Assembly (NCBI GenBank): GCA_964535835.1
Contig: CAZHUZ010000009.1
Span: 1-27,311, forward strand
Length of the DNA stretch: 27,311 nucleotides
Reading direction: 5' to 3'
Source: JAPUDQ01 sp964535835
Lineage (GTDB): Bacteria > Patescibacteriota > Saccharimonadia > Saccharimonadales > Saccharimonadaceae
Positions 24,419 through 27,311 of the stretch are shown here, in pieces; the stretch's first letter is position 1; each line of letters opens with the position of its first letter. The notes below the pieces were generated by a model. The model worked only from the letters and a program-made list of their open reading frames with translations, was not told where the DNA came from and made no database searches. Position numbers and translations under genes: made by a program.

Positions 24419-24907
24419 TTACATGATCTCGATTTTGCGAGCTTGTTCTTGTTTGATCTTAGTGAAACCGATAGTGAGGACGCCGTCTTTGAGGACAGCT
24501 TCAACCTCGTCTTCTTTGACCTGAACAGGTAGCGCGAGCGTACGGCTAAATTCACCCCAGTAGCATTCTTGGACGTGCCAATGCGTTGCTGCCGAGTCAT
24601 CGCCACTGCTCAGTGTGCCACTGATGGTCAATATACCATCGCTGATGCTGACGTCAAGATCTGACTTGTTGACACCGGCAGTACGAGCTTTGACGATAAG
24701 TTTCTCGTCAGTTTCGTATACATCGACAGCCAATTGGCCAGGCATATCACCTTCGTCATTTTCATCCCAATTGTCATCTGTCTGAGCTGATTGAGCAGTC
24801 GAGCCATTGTCTTCTGGCATGACTGACGACTCATCATCTGAGAGAAATGCTGCCGCTAACTCATCTTCCATCAAAAGATCGTCATTTTGTTTATGTCCTC
24901 GCACCAT
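24419..24907 (-). CDS. Small heat-shock protein Hsp20
   Basis: A 162-residue ATP-independent holdase chaperone that keeps unfolding proteins soluble. The start ATG at 24907 has GGAGG 5 nt upstream. A TTG at 24952 overlaps the promoter and is rejected. Residues 1-65 are acidic and variable. The alpha-crystallin domain begins at QLAVDVYETDEKLIV and has ISDGILTISGTL and the conserved LKDGVLTI near the end. It closes with KIEIM rather than the common I-x-I tail motif. No CIRCE inverted repeat lies upstream, so HrcA control is not supported. A sigma-70-like promoter precedes it. Confidence 0.92.
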   Translation of the reverse strand: MVRGHKQNDDLLMEDELAAAFLSDDESSVMPEDNGSTAQSAQTDDNWDENDEGDMPGQLAVDVYETDEKLIVKARTAGVNKSDLDVSISDGILTISGTLSSGDDSAATHWHVQECYWGEFSRTLALPVQVKEDEVEAVLKDGVLTIGFTKIKQEQARKIEIM

Positions 24908-24951
24908 ATATCCTCCACTTCGGGTTTGTTCACAAAAATTGGTCTTACTCA

Positions 24952-24981
24952 ATTATATCCGAAATTGTCAATTTTCTGCAA
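24952..24981 (-). promoter_or_regulatory. hsp20 promoter
   Basis: On the minus strand TTGCAG (24981-24976), 18-nt spacer, TATAAT (24957-24952). Leader of about 38 nt to the ATG at 24907. A TTGACA lies only 8 nt before the -10 and is too close to be its -35. Confidence 0.55.
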
Positions 24982-25011
24982 TAATACATGGTATGAAACG
25001 TAAAAACTACA

Positions 25012-25677
25012 ATGCTTGATCATCTGCTTGAAGTAATCGCGCCCCATATCTGTTGCTCTTGCGGAAAAGAAACTGCTTTATTGTGTAAATATTGTGAATA
25101 CGACATCATTTCTGAGCGATTTGCACAATGTATAGTGTGCTTGCGCCCAAGCGACGATGATAATCTATGCGCTCATTGCCGGCAAAAAACCCACTATGAT
25201 AGTGCATGGGTGGTTGGTGATCGATCGGCTGGGCTAAAGAGTTTGATTGATCTCTACAAATTTGAGCGAACCATAGCGGCCGCTGACGTGATCGCTCGAT
25301 TGCTGGATGCTGTTGTGCCGCAGTTACCTTTAGATACAGTCGTTACCTATATACCTACAATTGCCTCTCATCGCCGTCAACGTGGCTATGATCACATGCG
25401 ACTCGTCGCACAAAAATTTGCCAAACGACGGGGTCTAGCTAGCGCTCCTCTGCTCGTTAGGCAAACTACCCTGCCCCAGCGTGGGTCAAGTGGAAAAGAG
25501 CGACTAACACGCCAGATAGGTGCTTTTAAAGCGGCTCATGTGATTACATCTCCGGTACTACTGCTCGATGATATCTACACGACGGGTGGGACGATCACAG
25601 CGGGCGTAGAGGCGCTGCGCGCAGTCTCTCATTTACCGATAATAGTCGGTATTATTGCTCGCCAACCCCTCGACTGA
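25012..25677 (+). CDS. comF: ComF-family phosphoribosyltransferase-like protein
   Basis: A 221-residue cytoplasmic protein of the ComF/GntX family, linked to DNA uptake by natural competence in other bacteria. The N-terminus has two zinc-binding pairs groups: C14-x2-C17 with C25-x2-C28, and C40-x2-C43 with C53-x2-C56. The C-terminal half is a type I phosphoribosyltransferase fold with the PRPP-binding motif LLLDDIYTTGGT (183-194) and the RRQRGYDHMRL segment near residue 120. Length is normal. No Shine-Dalgarno is seen before the ATG. Saccharibacteria typically carry competence genes, and ComF would act after DNA import. No other com gene is in the window. Confidence 0.9.
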   Translation: MLDHLLEVIAPHICCSCGKETALLCKYCEYDIISERFAQCIVCLRPSDDDNLCAHCRQKTHYDSAWVVGDRSAGLKSLIDLYKFERTIAAADVIARLLDAVVPQLPLDTVVTYIPTIASHRRQRGYDHMRLVAQKFAKRRGLASAPLLVRQTTLPQRGSSGKERLTRQIGAFKAAHVITSPVLLLDDIYTTGGTITAGVEALRAVSHLPIIVGIIARQPLD

Positions 25678-25716
25678 TTTGATCACCTCTGATAAAATAG
25701 CGGGTGTATATTTTTT

Positions 25717-25806
25717 GGAGGAGTCGGATAGTGGTTGATTCCAGTGGTCTTGAAAACCGCCAAGTCCGCAAGGGCTTCGAGAGTTCGAATCTCTCCTCCT
25801 CCGCCA
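25717..25806 (+). tRNA. tRNA-Ser (anticodon UGA)
   Basis: A complete 90-nt serine tRNA. Acceptor GGAGGAG (25717-25723) pairs with CTCCTCC (25796-25802). Anticodon TGA is at 25751-25753 in loop CTTGAAA, with stem GTGGT/ACCGC. A long class II variable arm follows (about 25759-25778), then the T arm GAGAG-TTCGAAT-CTCTC. The discriminator is G, normal for serine, and CCA (25804-25806) is encoded in the DNA. Confidence 0.97.
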
Positions 25807-25844
25807 TATAAAATGACCTATATGATAGGCCATTTTATATTTTT
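25806..25844 (+). terminator. Terminator after tRNA-Ser(UGA)
   Basis: A 14-nt arm ATATAAAATGACCT (25806-25819) pairs with 25827-25840 with one A/C mismatch, loop of 7 nt, then TTTT. It starts on the last A of the tRNA CCA end. Confidence 0.75.
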
Positions 25845-25855
25845 AGATACGATTA

Positions 25856-26056
25856 TTACTTACCACGATTGGTGATGAAACCGACAACCACAGATAGAGC
25901 CGCTGCAATCATTGCGATGAAGCCACCCTTGACTAGCCAGTCCACAAGAGTTTCTTGGGTGACGTTATTTAATACGTACATAACACCGATAATCGCCGCA
26001 AACAAAGCATAGAGTGCAACGATACTAAGCACTGAGTTTTTGATAAATGTATTCAT
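25856..26056 (-). CDS. Small two-TM membrane protein
   Basis: A 66-residue hydrophobic protein from the ATG at 26056. An upstream extension to 26113 would place the start before the promoter. TM helices at about 8-28 (VLSIVALYALFAAIIGVMYV) and 41-61 (VKGGFIAMIAAALSVVVGFI), with a short TQETLVDWL segment between and a basic end TNRGK. It is not recognised. It stands alone between two tRNA terminators with its own promoter 6 nt from the ATG. Its size could fit a holin-like or toxin-like peptide, but nothing specific supports that. No antisense RNA or antitoxin gene is evident beside it. Confidence 0.65.
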   Translation of the reverse strand: MNTFIKNSVLSIVALYALFAAIIGVMYVLNNVTQETLVDWLVKGGFIAMIAAALSVVVGFITNRGK

Positions 26057-26062
26057 AAGTTT

Positions 26063-26071
26063 AGTATAGCA
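26063..26071 (-). promoter_or_regulatory. Extended -10 of the 66-residue protein, leaderless
   Basis: TGCTATACT on the minus strand (26071-26063), ending 6 nt before the ATG. It is identical to the prgI and 26608-gene elements. No Shine-Dalgarno. Confidence 0.6.
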
Positions 26072-26130
26072 AATATCGCAGAATGTGCGGTTCATGTACA
26101 GTCTCATCGGCAAGATCTTACCAACAGATA

Positions 26131-26161
26131 TTAAAAAACGACCATAAAGGTCATTTTTTAA
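26131..26161 (-). terminator. Terminator after tRNA-Ser(GCU)
   Basis: A stem with GACC/GGTC core (26140-26143 and 26149-26152), one mismatch, then A6/T6 arms (26133-26138 and 26154-26159). In the minus direction it gives a hairpin with a T6 run just 4 nt past the tRNA CCA end. Confidence 0.75.
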
Positions 26162-26164
26162 TCT

Positions 26165-26257
26165 TGGCGGAGGAGGGGAGATTCGAACTCCCGCACCAGA
26201 TCTCTCCAGTCTAACGATTTAGCAAACCGTCCCCTTCAGCCACTTGGGTACTCCTCC
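26165..26257 (-). tRNA. tRNA-Ser (anticodon GCU)
   Basis: A complete 93-nt class II serine tRNA on the minus strand. The acceptor starts GGAGGAG at 26257 and pairs with CTCCTCC at 26175-26169. D-arm sequence is TACCCAAGTGGCTGAAGG. Anticodon GCT is at 26223-26221 in TTGCTAA. The variable arm is long, and the T arm is GGGAG-TTCGAAT-CTCCC. Discriminator G, and CCA is encoded (26167-26165). Confidence 0.97.
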
Positions 26258-26351
26258 GTATTTGTTGAGCGTCGTTCTCCACGAAGCTCCTATGTGATAC
26301 TGAATTACAGGGACGGTTTAACCGTCTGGGCATAATTCACGTTTCACACAG

Positions 26352-26370
26352 CAGCTACTTGGGTACTCCT
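26352..26370 (-). pseudogene. tRNA-Ser 5'-end fragment (duplicated)
   Basis: On the minus strand AGGAGTACCCAAGTAGCTG (26370-26352) repeats the 5' end of the tRNA-Ser(GCU) gene with one change here, a few more outside. About 30 nt further is GACGGTTAAACCGTC, similar to the tRNA's anticodon arm GACGGTTTGCTAAATCGT without the anticodon. The rest of a tRNA is absent. Confidence 0.6.
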
Positions 26371-26446
26371 TCTCGTCACAGTGGACTAAATTGATTTCGC
26401 CCGCCAATACATCGGCGGAGCTTCATCACTCCGTCATTGCTCCTCT

Positions 26447-26472
26447 CGATGAAAATCAACAGATTTTCATCG
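26447..26472. other. Perfect 11-bp hairpin
   Basis: CGATGAAAATC (26447-26457), loop AACA, and GATTTTCATCG (26462-26472). No T-run follows on either strand, so it is not a standard terminator. TTCATC at 26422-26427 could pair with the same GATGAA, giving two exclusive folds. Confidence 0.55.
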
Positions 26473-26554
26473 GTTAAGAACAATGATATTTTACTAAGCT
26501 TTCTATCCTGCTACAGTCAAAAATTGTAACAGATATAGAGAGAAAATGAAAACG

Positions 26555-26574
26555 CCGTGCACTGCGGTTTTTTT
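26555..26574 (+). terminator. Terminator-like hairpin and T-run
   Basis: CCGT/GCGG short stem (26555-26558 and 26564-26567) followed by seven Ts (26568-26574). No plus-strand gene lies directly upstream, so if real it would end a noncoding transcript. Confidence 0.35.
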
Positions 26575-26590
26575 CGATTTTAACCACTAG

Positions 26591-26599
26591 TGCTATACT
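26591..26599 (+). promoter_or_regulatory. Extended -10 of the last gene, leaderless
   Basis: TGCTATACT at 26591-26599, 8 nt before the ATG at 26608, with no Shine-Dalgarno and no good -35. Confidence 0.6.
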
Positions 26600-26607
26600 A
26601 CTGATAT

Positions 26608-27261
26608 ATGGAGCCGAATAATCAGGTATTTTGGCAGCGTGACCCGCAAGAGCCAGCGGACAATCAGTCAGCGCAAGTCGATGAGACCCCACATCCGCCA
26701 GTGGATGTGGCAGTAGACGTCCCTGATGTATCTGAGACAGCTTCTGAAAATGCCCTCCCCGAAGACGTCGAAAATGACGTAGCTGGGGCGGCTACTGCCC
26801 CATTACCCTCTATTGCATGGGAAGCATCAGAGTCAATTCACCATGAAAAAGATATGGTCTGGTTTGTTGGTGTTGGAGTGGTGGGGGTTTTACTAGTGCT
26901 AGTAGCAATATTCTTGCTCAAATCTATTACTTTCGCAGTTCTGGTAGTTATCATGACTTTTGCACTCATATTTGTAGCGGTACGGCCTCCGAGGGTATTA
27001 CGCTATCAACTCTCTCCAGGTGGGCTGAGTATCAACGACAATCATTACAGTTTTCATGAATTTCGAGCATTTGGTGTGGTGCAAGAGGGTGCATTGTACT
27101 ATATCACTCTCATACCTATCAAGCGGTTTTCTCCTGCGGTTGATATCCATTTTCCTCAAGAACATGGCGAGCAGATTGTGGATATGATTGGTTCTCAAGT
27201 CGTTATGCAAGAAGTAAAGCCAGACATTATTGATCGTCTAACACGGCATCTGCGCCTCTAA
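26608..27261 (+). CDS. Two-TM protein of unknown function
   Basis: A 217-residue protein. Residues 1-80 are acidic and Pro-rich, likely disordered and cytoplasmic. Two TM helices follow closely at about 84-104 and 106-125 (FVGVGVVGVLLVLVAIFLL, then AVLVVIMTFALIFVAV). The last ~90 residues contain beta-strand-rich segments, LSPGGLSINDNHYSFHEF and ALYYITLIPIKRF, resembling a bacterial PH-like domain behind a TM hairpin. I do not recognise a specific family. Transcribed alone from a promoter next to its start codon. Another promoter-like element follows it near the window end. Confidence 0.75.
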   Translation: MEPNNQVFWQRDPQEPADNQSAQVDETPHPPVDVAVDVPDVSETASENALPEDVENDVAGAATAPLPSIAWEASESIHHEKDMVWFVGVGVVGVLLVLVAIFLLKSITFAVLVVIMTFALIFVAVRPPRVLRYQLSPGGLSINDNHYSFHEFRAFGVVQEGALYYITLIPIKRFSPAVDIHFPQEHGEQIVDMIGSQVVMQEVKPDIIDRLTRHLRL

Positions 27262-27282
27262 TTTGCTAGTCGTGTGAATTGT

Positions 27283-27291
27283 TGCTATAAT
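27283..27291 (+). promoter_or_regulatory. Extended -10 near the window end
   Basis: TGCTATAAT at 27283-27291, about 20 nt before the window ends. The same TGCTATAnT type as the other promoters here. It probably drives an RNA or protein gene just outside the window. Confidence 0.5.
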
Positions 27292-27311
27292 CACCTCTGT
27301 TGTTTATGCAC

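Larger units (their letters stand above)
26258..26607. other. 350-nt noncoding stretch with hairpins and tRNA fragment
   Basis: No protein-like frame. Visible structure: a GAGC-TCGT/ACGA-GCTC hairpin (26267-26289), a long imperfect hairpin (26293-26348) with core GACGGT-TTA-ACCGTC (26312-26326) flanked by TGAATTA/TAATTCA, a tRNA-Ser fragment (26350-26372), CCGCC/GGCGG (26401-26418), an 11-bp hairpin (26447-26472), and a terminator-like hairpin (26555-26574). From about 26473 to 26548 it is AT-rich with nothing clear. It may be a structured RNA or a decayed tRNA locus. Confidence 0.45.

Noticed and set aside
24908..24952. TTG-initiated extension of hsp20
   Set aside because: It overlaps the promoter TATAAT, so the transcript would not include it. 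The ATG at 24907 has GGAGG at good spacing.
24908..24981. CIRCE or other heat-shock operator before hsp20
   Set aside because: I looked for the TTAGCACTC/GAGTGCTAA repeat and found none.
1..27311. TGA recoded as glycine (SR1/Gracilibacteria code)
   Set aside because: The conserved genes are complete without in-frame TGA, and TGA ends at least paralog 1 in a normal ATGA overlap.
1..27311. CRISPR array, insertion sequence or tandem repeat array
   Set aside because: No regularly spaced repeats, no transposase frame and no paired terminal repeats were found.

Overview
The window looks like the replication-origin region of a Patescibacteria/CPR genome, most likely Candidatus Saccharibacteria (TM7). 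This is inference. It rests on compact, overlapping genes, the order rpmH-rnpA-yidC-khpB facing away from dnaA-dnaN-recF, a short YidC, and a VirB4/PrgI/VirB6 envelope machine with many small VirB2-like proteins. TGA behaves as an ordinary stop, which argues against the SR1/Gracilibacteria code. No phage, transposon or CRISPR array is visible.

Layout. (1) 45-3412 (+): three overlapping or abutting GT4 glycosyltransferases, the end of a surface-glycan operon that starts outside the window. (2) 5460-3416 (-): rpmH, rnpA, yidC and khpB, the usual origin-proximal translation and membrane-insertion cluster. (3) 5541-9504 (+): a two-part oriC with DnaA boxes on both sides of dnaA, then dnaN and recF. 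The dnaA-dnaN gap holds a DnaA box, a short GC-rich spacer and CTA triplets, resembling the basal unwinding element of B. subtilis. (4) 20944-9516 (-): a seven-gene run encoding a VirB6/TrbL-like channel, PrgI, a TraC-type N-domain protein, a VirB4 ATPase, a 1104-residue membrane-anchored protein ending in a VanY-type peptidase, a secreted phage-tail-lysozyme/CHAP hydrolase, and a membrane-anchored Ig-like protein. (5) 21040-24334 (+), divergent from region 4: six consecutive VirB2/TrbC-like pilin paralogs. (6) 24386-27311: Hsp20, ComF-type phosphoribosyltransferase, tRNA-Ser(UGA), a 66-residue membrane protein, tRNA-Ser(GCU), a structured noncoding stretch with a tRNA-Ser fragment, and a two-TM protein of unknown function.

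Regions 4 and 5 together read as one minimal type IV secretion-like apparatus: an ATPase (VirB4), an inner-membrane platform (PrgI, VirB6), pilus subunits (VirB2 paralogs) and two peptidoglycan hydrolases to open the wall. No VirD4 coupling protein, relaxase, VirB8/9/10 or VirB11 is in the window. A role in attachment or delivery to a partner cell fits better than plasmid conjugation, but that is inference. Its oddest part is a C-terminal S74-type intramolecular chaperone domain, normally found on phage tail fibres, fused to the VirB6-like channel protein.

Several genes (rpmH, recF, prgI, the first pilin, the 66-residue protein and the last gene) have a -10 element, often TGCTATACT, only 4-10 nt before the start codon and no Shine-Dalgarno sequence. 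This suggests frequent leaderless or near-leaderless transcription.
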